Source of the DNA: a virus
IMG/VR virus record: IMGVR_UViG_3300010413_002075
Span: 1 to 62,779 of that record
DNA: 62,779 nt
Direction: 5' to 3' (one strand)
Shown: in pieces, positions 36,260-44,688 of the stretch
How positions within the stretch are numbered: the first letter of the stretch is position 1
Layout of the letters: every line of letters starts with the position of its first letter
The notes under the pieces: generated by a model
What the model was told of the DNA's origin: nothing
What the model saw: the letters and a program-made list of their open reading frames with translations, nothing else
The model's database searches: none
Position numbers and translations under genes: made by a program

Positions 36260-36778
36260 TCATTGCGTACTTTTTAAGTCTATTATAATCCGCTTTCGCT
36301 TACTTTCAAGCTGTCTGACTTTAATACCAGCCAAAGCAAATAGACGTCTAGCCGCTATACATTCTGAAGAATCATGATATTTATCATTCAAATATATGAC
36401 TTCACTAATTCTATTTTGTATAATATGTATGGCACATTTGTTACATGGATGTAGCGTCACATAAAGCCGACTGCCATGAATTCTGCTTTTATCACAGTTT
36501 GCTATGGCATTTTCTTCAGCATGAACTACATATGCATATTTAGTATCTTCGTAATTTCCTTCTCTATCCCATGGCAAAACGTTGCTTGGAATATCTCTAG
36601 GAAATCCGTTATAACCTACTCCTATTACTCTATTATCCTTGTCTACTAAACATGCTCCAACTTGAGTATTAGGATCTTTACTATCATCCGCAAATAATAC
36701 CGCCACCGCCATAAATGTGTCATCTTTACACAAATAATTTTTTCTAGGCCCAAGCATCATATCCTCAATAAAATACAT
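36260..36778 (-). CDS. dCMP deaminase-type zinc enzyme
   Basis: 172 aa. Zinc and catalytic motif HAEEN (His86, Glu88) and PCNKC (Cys112, Cys115), plus GVGYNGFPR, as in dCMP deaminases. It converts dCMP to dUMP for dTTP synthesis. The ATG at 36778 has AAGAG 8 bases upstream; an internal ATG at residue 8 has GAGG and could be the true start. The neighbouring uracil-DNA glycosylase may limit uracil in DNA. Confidence 0.85.
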   Translation of the reverse strand: MYFIEDMMLGPRKNYLCKDDTFMAVAVLFADDSKDPNTQVGACLVDKDNRVIGVGYNGFPRDIPSNVLPWDREGNYEDTKYAYVVHAEENAIANCDKSRIHGSRLYVTLHPCNKCAIHIIQNRISEVIYLNDKYHDSSECIAARRLFALAGIKVRQLESKRKRIIIDLKSTQ

Positions 36779-37313
36779 CCTGATTGGCTCTTAAAAATCC
36801 ATCAACATACTCATGTTCTTCGTTTATATTTTCAAACGTAATTCCACATTCATCAAACAAATAATGGGTAAGTTCATGTGCCAAATTTTGTCGCCAATAA
36901 TATTTTTGTAAGTTGACTGGAACAATATATAAGTTGTTAGTTATAGTAAAATACCTGCCAAATACAATTTTGGTTCCTTCTCCGGGCTTGTCTGAATAAA
37001 CTCTTTCTCCTGGAAAATTATTTTTGTCATCTAATTCTTCATTATCACCGACAATAATTATATTTACAGGATCCAGTCTACAAGTGTCCTGTTCTACATC
37101 AAAATGAACAAAAAATCTTCTTTTCGTATTTCTGAAGGCTTGCTTAATTACCTTTGTCTGCATAGAAGTTAGTGGATTAACAGACTTGACTTTGGCCTCT
37201 TTTCCAATTGTAAAAGTTGTTTTCCACGATCTTGTTGGAGTATAAGTATCTCTAGAATATACATTACTAGACATAAATAATCCCAGCAATATCGTAATCC
37301 ATAAATATTTCAC
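36765..37313 (-). CDS. Secreted HExxH-type putative metallopeptidase
   Basis: 182 aa starting with GTG at 37313, coupled to the upstream stop as GTGA. An N-terminal signal peptide (LWITILLGLFMSSNVYS) is followed by a short domain with AHELTHYLF at 145-153 (His146, Glu147, His150), a zincin signature; a downstream Glu or His (NINEEHEY) may be the third ligand. It is probably an exported zinc protease, but substrate and role are unknown. It sits next to a membrane-anchored transglycosylase cluster. Confidence 0.6.
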   Translation of the reverse strand: MKYLWITILLGLFMSSNVYSRDTYTPTRSWKTTFTIGKEAKVKSVNPLTSMQTKVIKQAFRNTKRRFFVHFDVEQDTCRLDPVNIIIVGDNEELDDKNNFPGERVYSDKPGEGTKIVFGRYFTITNNLYIVPVNLQKYYWRQNLAHELTHYLFDECGITFENINEEHEYVDGFLRANQDVFY

Positions 37314-37945
37314 TTCTCTTTAAACTCCTTCAAAATTTCTTTAAGTATTTTTACATCCGCTTTAAATTCTTCTTTCTTTTCTTTTGGGGCATAAGCAGCC
37401 ACATAAGCTGGATGATATAATGGAAATACATCTACATTAAATTGTTCGGATTTTCGCAAAACGCCATGTTCTTTTGTGATTTTAAAATTACCCAATAAAA
37501 CTTGAGCTGCAAATCTTCCAAAAGTAACTACCAACTTTGGCTGAACAATTTCTAGTTGTTTTTCTAAATGTACTTTGCATTTATGTACTTCCCATAATTC
37601 TGGGTCTCTATTTTTTGGTGGCCTGCAGAGAACTGTGTTTGTTGTATACACTTCTTCTCTAGTTAAACCTAACGCCTTAAGCATTTTTTCATACAATTTG
37701 CCTGAAGTTCCTGGCGGTGTTAGCGGGCGCCCAAATTTTGTTTCTTGTAAACCTGGGGCTTCTGCCATGAAAATAATATCAGAATCTATATTGCCTTGCC
37801 CAACGACATGTGGATCAAAACCATCTAATGATTTTTCACACCCTAAATCGCATTTGGTACACTTTTTGGCTTCAGCTGCCCATTGCCCCCAATATCTTTC
37901 TGTACTGCACTCGGTATCAACATCTTCTCTGTATGAGTCGTCCAC
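37310..37945 (-). CDS. Uracil-DNA glycosylase, family 4-like
   Basis: 211 aa. GTG start with GGAG 6 bases upstream. Cysteines of an Fe-S site (CTKCDLGC at 29-36 and CRPPKNRDPELWEVHKC), the active-site stretch EAPGLQETKFGRP and the leucine-loop region HPAYVA match family 4 UDGs. It removes uracil from DNA. The Fe-S cluster ties it to the cysteine desulfurase in this window. Confidence 0.85.
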   Translation of the reverse strand: MDDSYREDVDTECSTERYWGQWAAEAKKCTKCDLGCEKSLDGFDPHVVGQGNIDSDIIFMAEAPGLQETKFGRPLTPPGTSGKLYEKMLKALGLTREEVYTTNTVLCRPPKNRDPELWEVHKCKVHLEKQLEIVQPKLVVTFGRFAAQVLLGNFKITKEHGVLRKSEQFNVDVFPLYHPAYVAAYAPKEKKEEFKADVKILKEILKEFKEK

Positions 37946-37948
37946 TTT

Positions 37949-38785
37949 TTACTCCAGTCCGTATTTTTCAAATACTGCTGTGTATTCATTTATATTTTTG
38001 ACATATCCTTTTGTTTCTTTTGGTATGTCATTTTCAGTAAGATCGCCGGCCAACAGCTCTCTTACACGATGAGGCCCCCAATTATAAGCCATAAGCGCTT
38101 GGTCGTAAGTATCAAATTTTAATACCTGCTCAGACATATAAAAACATCCAGCACGAATATTGTGATAGATATTATCCGGGTCAGCCCTTTTGCCTTCAAA
38201 TTCTTTAAGAACTACATATTCCCATGTTTCAGGAATAAGTTGCATTAATCCCATGGCTCTAGCATGTGAGCGTGCTCTGGTCTTAAATTCACTTTCTTGT
38301 TTCATTTGTGCTAGGACACGAGCTATAGATAAATTATATTGATAACTATAATCTATCACTGCTACAGCTATGTTGTTGAGATCTCTAATTGTTAATTTAG
38401 TGTCAGTATTTTCAGTAATGGCGTTTCTAACTTTAACAATTAATTGCCTTCTTTTCTTTTCAGGTTTAATTGTGCTGTCCACTATATCTATTCTAGAGTT
38501 CAACTCCATTTTAGCCTCATCAAGATAGCCCGTGAACTCTACACCTTTTGCTTCTATAGCATCATAGAGCTCACGCCTATCTGATTCTCTATTTTCGTTG
38601 TAAGCTTCAATATGCTCTGAGAGGTCATTGTTTGTTATTTTATTGAGTCCAAATACGGACCCAATCATGGCATATTGCGATACATCAATTGCGCCTAAGA
38701 CTAAGATAGCAACCAAAATTACCATATGGAATATATGGCGCTTAGCATAACCTTTAACCCAATCAAACAATTTTCTCACAGTCAT
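37949..38785 (-). CDS. Membrane-anchored lytic transglycosylase (SLT domain)
   Basis: 278 aa. A membrane helix at 19-33 (FHMVILVAILVLGAI), a helical stalk, then an SLT domain from about 145. Catalytic Glu164 is in MKQESEF, followed by AMGLMQLIPETWEY and ALMAYNWGPHRVREL. It cleaves peptidoglycan glycan strands. The N-terminal anchor suggests it acts from the inner membrane, perhaps in lysis or in local wall opening, rather than as a virion tail lysozyme. Confidence 0.88.
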   Translation of the reverse strand: MTVRKLFDWVKGYAKRHIFHMVILVAILVLGAIDVSQYAMIGSVFGLNKITNNDLSEHIEAYNENRESDRRELYDAIEAKGVEFTGYLDEAKMELNSRIDIVDSTIKPEKKRRQLIVKVRNAITENTDTKLTIRDLNNIAVAVIDYSYQYNLSIARVLAQMKQESEFKTRARSHARAMGLMQLIPETWEYVVLKEFEGKRADPDNIYHNIRAGCFYMSEQVLKFDTYDQALMAYNWGPHRVRELLAGDLTENDIPKETKGYVKNINEYTAVFEKYGLE

Positions 38786-38794
38786 GAATCACCT

Positions 38795-39400
38795 TTACTT
38801 TGTTTTTTCTTTTTTGGTAGCTGGCTTCTTCTTATTAGTTGCCTTTTTCTTAGTGGTAACCTTCCTGGTTACTTTTCTAGTAGGTACCATCTTATCAGCT
38901 ATACCATATTTAACGGCTTCTTCTGCCGACATGTACATTTCAGCTGCCATATCTTTCAAGATTTTGGCTTTGGACGTGCCGGTATCATTTGCCAATAAAT
39001 CTACATAAACATCCTGCATTCTTCTAGTTTCTAGAACAGTATTTTCCATTTCGCTAATTGGACCAAAAGTTCCGCCAGAAACCTCATGAATCATAACACG
39101 AGTATTTTGGGTAATAAATCTATTGCCTTTATCTCCAGCTGCCAGTAGCAAAACTCCTGCCGACATAACCTTTCCTATTCCAACCGTAACTATAGGGCAA
39201 CAGCATGCCTTCATAGCATCATACATACACAATGCTCCATCTACACTACCACCATAAGTATCGATATAAACACTAACCGGTTTGGCCATATCAATACACT
39301 CTAATGCTGTAAGTTGTTCTAGAAAATGGGCCGCTGTATCCTCTTTAATGGTTCCAGAAATAACAATTCGTCTCAATTGTTCATTCATTTGACTAATCAC
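38795..39400 (-). CDS. clpP: ClpP-type protease with basic tail
   Basis: 201 aa from the GTG at 39400, which has AAGGAGG 5 bases upstream. Catalytic Ser80 (KVMSAGV), His105 (VMIHEVS) and probable Asp150 are present, and the fold pattern is that of ClpP (YIDTYGGSVDGALCMYDAM). The C-terminal 30 residues are Lys-rich (TTKKKATNKKKPATKKEK), not normal for ClpP. It may degrade host or tagged proteins with a Clp ATPase, or serve as a prohead protease; ClpP-like proteins do both in phages. No Clp ATPase is in this window. Confidence 0.88.
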   Translation of the reverse strand: MISQMNEQLRRIVISGTIKEDTAAHFLEQLTALECIDMAKPVSVYIDTYGGSVDGALCMYDAMKACCCPIVTVGIGKVMSAGVLLLAAGDKGNRFITQNTRVMIHEVSGGTFGPISEMENTVLETRRMQDVYVDLLANDTGTSKAKILKDMAAEMYMSAEEAVKYGIADKMVPTRKVTRKVTTKKKATNKKKPATKKEKTK

Positions 39401-39410
39401 GGGCGCCTCC

Positions 39411-40055
39411 TTATATTTTATGGACACTAATGTCTTTTAGAGTAATCTCTCTGTTCATCTTGTTATTGGTGGTTACGAATTGAATTACAACCTCTGCCAA
39501 TATAGAAGAAGTAAGATGAACTAAATTTGCTGCAAGAGGATAATCGCATATATCATCTTGCTTAACTTCAACCTTTGGAATTGAATAATTTTCATTCCAC
39601 TTGATTTCAGCAAACCCATCGTCGCTCATTCCAGCGTGTACACATGGTATTTTCAAATTGTTGCAAGTCTTTTTAACCATGCCTCTGCTTTCCCAATTAT
39701 CAAAGGCGTCTACGACTAAATCGTGACCTTTGAGCAGCTTTGAGACATTATTCTGCCGTAATTCTTTATCTACCGAATTGATTACTTTCCGGGTTGCCTG
39801 GTGCATTAAAGATTTTAATGCGCTAGTCTTCTTCTGTCCCACATCTCTTAATGTATAAATTTGAGTTGCTACATTTTTTGCCTCAACTCTATCCATATCA
39901 ATTACCGTTATATGTTCTACTCCTTGTCGCAAAAGATTATTTACCAAATTAGAGCCAATCGCACCGGCTCCACAAATACATATTTTTATAGATTGCATTT
40001 TCTTAAAATCTTCGGAGCTACGGTATTCGATTTCATGTTCATGTTCTTTGCTCAT
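39411..40055 (-). CDS. E1-like ThiF/MoeB-family adenylyltransferase
   Basis: 214 aa. Nucleotide-binding GAGAIGSNL at 29-37, VIDMDRVEAKNVATQIY and LRDVGQKKTSA match ThiF/MoeB/E1 enzymes, which adenylate the C-terminus of ubiquitin-like proteins. It follows a JAB-domain gene with a 2-base gap. No ubiquitin-like or E2-like partner is recognisable nearby. The pairing resembles E1-JAB modules known in prokaryotes and phages, but the target is unknown. Confidence 0.85.
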   Translation of the reverse strand: MSKEHEHEIEYRSSEDFKKMQSIKICICGAGAIGSNLVNNLLRQGVEHITVIDMDRVEAKNVATQIYTLRDVGQKKTSALKSLMHQATRKVINSVDKELRQNNVSKLLKGHDLVVDAFDNWESRGMVKKTCNNLKIPCVHAGMSDDGFAEIKWNENYSIPKVEVKQDDICDYPLAANLVHLTSSILAEVVIQFVTTNNKMNREITLKDISVHKI

Positions 40056-40057
40056 AA

Positions 40058-40639
40058 TTATTCTTCTTTCGTCATGGTTCCTATAAGAGATTGTATTGTG
40101 TCTACCAATGTATTAAATCCATTTACCATATCATTTTGAACTCTTTGAATTTCCTCTATCGCAATCATTATTTCACTAATATCGTTTTCACGGTCATCAT
40201 CAGGAACTCCTTCATTTATACCAAAATCGGCCCGCTCCCAAATTTTTACCCCCTCCAACGATACTGCATAATTAACATCATTGGTAGTGCCTACCAAAGT
40301 AGTGGACACAATAACATTATTGCCATCTTTAGAAAATATCCATGCTTTGAGTGAATCATTTGTTTCTATCAAACATACTAGGCTTTTTCCCAAACACCTC
40401 ACCCATTGTTTCATAGTTTCTATATCAATAGAACTCATCTCGGTTACACCTGGAGGATGTGTGTGATAGAATCCAGCTACATCATGGTAGGTATCTTCTC
40501 TATTATAAACTTTTTGATAATCGAATCTAACTTCGCTGGACATATGCTGTGTACAATATTCTGTACCAGTAAGTATTACACTATGTCTAGTTTTGTCGGT
40601 TTCGATTAGCAATTTATATTCTTCATAAAATCTTTCCAT
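40058..40639 (-). CDS. JAB/MPN-domain (JAMM) isopeptidase-like protein
   Basis: 193 aa. The JAMM motif is complete: His59-x-His61-Pro, seven residues, Ser69-x2-Asp72 (GFYHTHPPGVTEMSSID), with Glu27 as the probable acidic partner. Such zinc enzymes cut ubiquitin-like proteins from targets or mature their tails. The C-terminal 60 residues are acidic and helical. Adjacent to the E1-like gene, suggesting one conjugation/deconjugation module. Confidence 0.82.
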   Translation of the reverse strand: MERFYEEYKLLIETDKTRHSVILTGTEYCTQHMSSEVRFDYQKVYNREDTYHDVAGFYHTHPPGVTEMSSIDIETMKQWVRCLGKSLVCLIETNDSLKAWIFSKDGNNVIVSTTLVGTTNDVNYAVSLEGVKIWERADFGINEGVPDDDRENDISEIMIAIEEIQRVQNDMVNGFNTLVDTIQSLIGTMTKEE

Positions 40640-40640
40640 A

Positions 40641-41177
40641 TTAATACAATCTCCTCAACACTTGGATTACATCCCATGCATCATCTACAGCATCGTGTGT
40701 AACTTCTCCATCTATACCAAGATTCTTTTTGATTTCATCCAAAGATTGTGGTTTGTCTAAATCCCAATTCATAAATGCGCTGCCAGGATCTATTGTGCGA
40801 TGAATAAATCTATTTTTTATTTCGTCAGGAAGAAATTGTATGTCAAATCCAGCAACATTTTTTCCTGCTGCTACAGCTCTTTCATCTCCAAAATGCTGAC
40901 CTAGAAACTCCAAAGCCTTGGCGGGCCATTGATGCGCACTATATATGGGATATTTGCTTTCATCTTTTTTAGCCAATGCTTCAAAAATCCATCCATTAAG
41001 CCAAAGAGCAAACGGGGAGCCCTCATACCTACCATGCTGCACAAAGCATGCAAAAGTGGGCAATTTTTCTCTTGGCAGTTTATTCTTCGTATCTTCAACT
41101 ATCATAGCTACCATAAGGATTTGGTCTCTTTTACGATCTAATCCTGTGGTCTCTAAATCAATACTCACATATTTCAT
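40641..41177 (-). CDS. DEDDh 3'-5' exonuclease (DnaQ/RNase T fold)
   Basis: 178 aa. ExoI SIDLETTGLD, ExoII AAGKNVAGFDIQFLP and ExoIII THDAVDDAWDVIQ give a DEDDh set. It could proofread for DnaE (whose gene here has no fused exonuclease) or trim RNA; with tRNA-like RNAs and Ro60 in the window, an RNase T-like role is also possible. A strong AAAGGAAGC precedes the ATG. Confidence 0.85.
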   Translation of the reverse strand: MKYVSIDLETTGLDRKRDQILMVAMIVEDTKNKLPREKLPTFACFVQHGRYEGSPFALWLNGWIFEALAKKDESKYPIYSAHQWPAKALEFLGQHFGDERAVAAGKNVAGFDIQFLPDEIKNRFIHRTIDPGSAFMNWDLDKPQSLDEIKKNLGIDGEVTHDAVDDAWDVIQVLRRLY

Positions 41178-41194
41178 ACTGCTTCCTTTCCCTG

Positions 41195-42139
41195 TTAATA
41201 ATCGTCATCATAGTAATCGTCGTCGTATGTATCCCTATCTCGATTACCATACATGTCCCAATAGCTACGTTCACTCATACCGCCTCTGCCAACATGAACA
41301 GTTCGGCCGTGCTGTTGTCCTTGTCTGCAAACAGTAACTAAAGATTGTAAATCAAATGTCTGATCTCCACCGGCCAAGCATATGCCAGCAGTTACTACCG
41401 AAAGATCATTCTTTTTTAATACTGAAGTGTATTTGGATTTAGTGTGTTTGTCCTGCCATTGTACTTCTACATTTTCGCCACGTTCTATAAACTTATCCAA
41501 AATTGCACCAGTTTTGTTAAATTCATCCTCAAGCCGTTTTTCTAGATGAGATTTATTGGCTTCTTTATGAAATTCAACAGCATATGTAAATGCAATATTT
41601 TCTTCTGGAGTAAGCCCTGATTTTATTTCATCTGTAATTGAATAATTGCGCCGTTCGAGTCTATCTCTTAATTTTTCTTTGCGCTCAATATCATCTCCGA
41701 ATTTAGCTGAGTCAAACCAAAAATTGGCTCCATCAAATCTAGCTTCTACAACATCCATTACTTCGATATTATCAGCTACTAAAATAGGAACCAATTGTGG
41801 CTTAACCTGAAATCGATGTTCAAAGGCATTAGCTTGTGCTGGAAATCCCAGCCATCTGCCGGCTTTAGCAACCAAGATAAACTCTACCTTTGGCAACAGA
41901 TGTAAATAATCATCTATTTCGTATCTTTCAGCCTCTCTGATTAATTCAGCCGTATTGGCGTCAGCGGCCATAAACACACCAAAGCCATCGCCCTTAAATT
42001 TCTGAGTTTTAAGTTTATAGATGACCTTGTTGATACGCAGCATTATCTGCGCACCGCCTTTAATATAAGGAGCAAATATTTCTTTGTCTAAGAATTCTCG
42101 CTCCTGAGATGCTAATTTATTTAGTAGATCTTTTATCAT
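41195..42139 (-). CDS. Hypothetical protein with Asp/Tyr-rich tail
   Basis: 314 aa. The N-terminal half looks alpha/beta (VEFILVAKAGRWLGFPAQAN), the middle is charged and helical, and residues near 250-270 have AGICLAGGDQTFDL. The tail is DTYDDDYYDDDY. I recognise no family. Position between the E1/JAB/exonuclease genes and the Ro60-like gene is the only clue. Confidence 0.6.
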   Translation of the reverse strand: MIKDLLNKLASQEREFLDKEIFAPYIKGGAQIMLRINKVIYKLKTQKFKGDGFGVFMAADANTAELIREAERYEIDDYLHLLPKVEFILVAKAGRWLGFPAQANAFEHRFQVKPQLVPILVADNIEVMDVVEARFDGANFWFDSAKFGDDIERKEKLRDRLERRNYSITDEIKSGLTPEENIAFTYAVEFHKEANKSHLEKRLEDEFNKTGAILDKFIERGENVEVQWQDKHTKSKYTSVLKKNDLSVVTAGICLAGGDQTFDLQSLVTVCRQGQQHGRTVHVGRGGMSERSYWDMYGNRDRDTYDDDYYDDDY

Positions 42140-42443
42140 TTTCTAATCCAGCTAACTTGACTGTCAAAGAATCGGTCTTTTGTGTTCTTAAGAGTTTAAG
42201 CTTTTTTGCTCGTTCTAATATTTCTTCTTTGACAGCTGCTATTTGTATATTGGCCGATTCTATTTCGGCATCACAAGATGATAAGTACAGATGTTCTGCA
42301 GAATGTTCATTTCCACGAATAATACAACACAGTTTGTCTCTTTTAATTCTTATTTCGTCTATAGCCCCGCTTCTAACTTCGCTGTTTGATCCACTTACCC
42401 AATAAACATTTTGTCCAATTTTTATTTCTTCAAAAATAATCAT
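42117..42443 (-). CDS. Small SH3/KOW-like barrel plus coiled-coil protein
   Basis: 108 aa. The N-terminal 50 residues read like a small beta barrel (IKIGQNVYWVSGSNSEVRSG); the rest is coiled coil (IAAVKEEILERAKKLKLLR). The same layout is seen in the genes at 49657-50025 and 50022-50432. Overlaps the downstream gene by 23 bases. Confidence 0.55.
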   Translation of the reverse strand: MIIFEEIKIGQNVYWVSGSNSEVRSGAIDEIRIKRDKLCCIIRGNEHSAEHLYLSSCDAEIESANIQIAAVKEEILERAKKLKLLRTQKTDSLTVKLAGLENDKRSTK

Positions 42444-42688
42444 TATACCGCATCCATAAAAGTTTCGGCTATACCTTCTCCTACTGAGAATTTATGTTGA
42501 CCAAAATCTAAATCTAATACACGAATATTAAAAAGACCCATATCAGGCAAATCTACATATGATTCACCTACTATTTTTCCGCAATCCCCAATATCTAAAT
42601 TGATATTTCCAGATTGATATTTGAGTTTGATCATAACCATTCGCCCAACGGCAAATTTTTTGGCTTTAAAATTTAATACTCGCATCAT
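42443..42688 (-). CDS. Small beta-barrel-like hypothetical protein
   Basis: 81 aa, with FAVGRMVMIKLKYQSGN and DIGDCGKIVGE suggesting an SH3/KOW-type barrel without the coiled coil. It starts 8 bases after the terminator hairpin at 42696-42719 and has no good ribosome binding site; two consecutive ATGs are possible starts. Confidence 0.5.
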   Translation of the reverse strand: MMRVLNFKAKKFAVGRMVMIKLKYQSGNINLDIGDCGKIVGESYVDLPDMGLFNIRVLDLDFGQHKFSVGEGIAETFMDAV

Positions 42689-42695
42689 TAGACTG

Positions 42696-42719
42696 AAAGG
42701 GCCCCATTTGGGGCCCTTT
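42696..42719 (-). terminator. Terminator-like hairpin after the Ro60-like gene
   Basis: AAAGGGCCCC at 42696-42705 pairs perfectly with GGGGCCCTTT at 42710-42719 around a 4-base loop, 4 bases after the stop of the Ro60-like gene. The U run on the minus strand is short (UUUC), so it may also act as an mRNA 3' stabiliser. Confidence 0.7.
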
Positions 42720-42722
42720 ACC

Positions 42723-44252
42723 TCATTTGATTACCCGTACCATCTTCTTATCGAATTCTTCTCTAGTTGGTAGCGGAGTTTGTAAAATTTCCTCTAGCAA
42801 GTCTACTCTGCTTGGTTTAGTAAGCAAAGGTATCAGATTTGGAATAGAATAGTAATCTGCACCAGATGGTACATGAATAGCATCATATTCGATTCCTTCT
42901 GCAGCACACTCTCGCTCAAGTTTGTCACAACTCCACTTGCCGCAATTGACAAAAACAACCTTTGGCATAAAACCAAACTTCTTTTTGTAGGCACGCATTT
43001 CTTCTATAAATAATGGATTTCTATTTTCTCCTTGATCGGTTACCATTATGATTTGTTCAACCATTTGGTTGCGGCCACGCAAATGATGTATGCCGGCACC
43101 GCATGATGTGGCATTACGAGCTTTAATCATCTTCATGGCTTTTTGCCAGTCGTCAAGTGAATTGCTCACGCAAGTAATTGGTACAGCTACAACATCAGCG
43201 GCATAGCAGTAGAAATCGCCTTCAACTATTGTTGAAATCATCGCACCTATGCCTTTACCAATTTCAATTGCTTCGGTCATTGATTGCGATTTATCAATTA
43301 TTAGTGCAGTGCTACGCTTAATAGTTCCTTTGCGCTTTAATTGTTCGCTAGATATATCAACCAATTGTTTTGCAGTTTCACTGTCTACACCAGCAGTTTC
43401 AGCTGCCTTAGCGGCTTTCAACGCATCGACCTTCTTAGATTTCTTAACTTTCTTCAGCTTAATATCTACAAGAGACTTTATGTCCTTATTATCTAAAGCT
43501 CCACGCTTTTTCAAGGCGCCAAGATTTACTAGAAGCTCTTGATCTGTCATGTTATTGATCAATGCTGCTATTACTGTAGGAGTCATATTTTTTATAGCAC
43601 CCACTGCAGTAGTGTATGGTATCTTGTGTTCCACTATAAGCTTAGCTTGTTCTACTGGGTCATTTTCGCCAGCCAAAAGCTTTATTTGATACAGCTTAGA
43701 ATCTTTTGGTGGTTGATCTTCAAACAGAATGGCCTGAGCGCGTGTCACTTGACATTCTTCACCATCTACTACTACCGTAGTATCTTCGTCTTGATGAGCG
43801 CCAGGCTTTAATCTAAATGAAGAATAAAGACCTGTAAGCGCATTTCTCTGACGTGCAGCAACGGCTCCATCGAATCTAGAATCATTAAGCTCAAAATCTT
43901 TTAAATAGGTTTTGACCGCCGATTTCATTACACGAGGCGGATTCTTTTTGAATACCTTCTTAACATGATTCTTGATCTTTTCTACTTGATATGGAGGGAA
44001 ATTCTGCAAAAGAACATATCCTACTTCTCTATGTTCTGGGAATTCGCTCAATAGCAAAGTAGCAACAAACACTTCCTTGTGATCTCGAATGTCGGTATTC
44101 TCCATTGCCCATACGGCCAAATGTCCGTAGAATAATGGATCCTGATCAATCATACTCTTATGAGTTTCTACTACGCGACCAATGTCACGGTGAGTAGAAT
44201 CTAGTAACGAGTTTAAAATTTGTAATCTTACATCTTGCTCTTTGCTTGCCAT
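42723..44252 (-). CDS. Ro60/Rsr-like TROVE-vWA ring protein
   Basis: 509 aa. The N-terminal 300 residues are helical-repeat (HEAT-like) with LLVNLGALKKRGAL, as in the TROVE domain. The C-terminal vWA domain has a MIDAS: DKSQS at 320-324, NATSCGAG, and VTDQGEN. Cellular Ro60 and bacterial Rsr form rings that bind misfolded RNA 3' ends and Y RNAs and can steer exonucleases. A phage copy is unusual. AAGGAG precedes the ATG. An RNA locus with tRNA-like inserts lies about 8 kb upstream on the same strand. Confidence 0.83.
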   Translation of the reverse strand: MASKEQDVRLQILNSLLDSTHRDIGRVVETHKSMIDQDPLFYGHLAVWAMENTDIRDHKEVFVATLLLSEFPEHREVGYVLLQNFPPYQVEKIKNHVKKVFKKNPPRVMKSAVKTYLKDFELNDSRFDGAVAARQRNALTGLYSSFRLKPGAHQDEDTTVVVDGEECQVTRAQAILFEDQPPKDSKLYQIKLLAGENDPVEQAKLIVEHKIPYTTAVGAIKNMTPTVIAALINNMTDQELLVNLGALKKRGALDNKDIKSLVDIKLKKVKKSKKVDALKAAKAAETAGVDSETAKQLVDISSEQLKRKGTIKRSTALIIDKSQSMTEAIEIGKGIGAMISTIVEGDFYCYAADVVAVPITCVSNSLDDWQKAMKMIKARNATSCGAGIHHLRGRNQMVEQIIMVTDQGENRNPLFIEEMRAYKKKFGFMPKVVFVNCGKWSCDKLERECAAEGIEYDAIHVPSGADYYSIPNLIPLLTKPSRVDLLEEILQTPLPTREEFDKKMVRVIK

Positions 44253-44254
44253 CT

Positions 44255-44446
44255 TTATTCTCCTTTAGGCCAAATTGGGAATACCTTTTCGCCACCTTTT
44301 TCATGGTATGCATAAACTACATAGCCATTGCCAATCTGTTGCTTTTCAACTTTTGTAACTGTAGCGCCCCATAGCAATATATACATATACAGCCCTTTAA
44401 GATATTCCTGTCGCCATCCTTCTCTTTGTAAATCTAATTCTTTCAT
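44255..44446 (-). CDS. Small hypothetical protein
   Basis: 63 aa; begins MKELDLQREGWRQEYLKGLY and ends in a short beta-rich part. Its ATG overlaps the upstream stop (ATGA) and it ends 2 bases before the Ro60-like start. Function unknown. Confidence 0.5.
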   Translation of the reverse strand: MKELDLQREGWRQEYLKGLYMYILLWGATVTKVEKQQIGNGYVVYAYHEKGGEKVFPIWPKGE

Positions 44447-44688
44447 TGGAATGAAACCGATATATTCTCTCCAGGTTCTTTCTTGCGATAACTACTCACA
44501 GTAATAGAATTTTGTGATTGGTCGCTCGCGGTACGAATGAATACATACCTAGAGTTATTAAAATAGGCGTCATGAAAACAAACACGCATTTGTCTGTCTA
44601 AATAACTAACTATTTCAGATTCACACTTCCCCGTATCAACGTCCCACATATCTACCATACGATTTTTCATATCAATCTTCTTCTGCAT
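44443..44688 (-). CDS. Small hypothetical protein
   Basis: 81 aa with GGAG 8 bases before the ATG at 44688, overlapping the cysteine desulfurase end by 17 bases. Mixed alpha/beta, no motif recognised. Confidence 0.5.
   Translation of the reverse strand: MQKKIDMKNRMVDMWDVDTGKCESEIVSYLDRQMRVCFHDAYFNNSRYVFIRTASDQSQNSITVSSYRKKEPGENISVSFQ

Noticed and set aside
39411-40639. A CBASS or Bil defence operon carried by the phage
   Set aside because: No nucleotide cyclase, effector, E2 or ubiquitin-like gene accompanies the E1-like and JAB genes.
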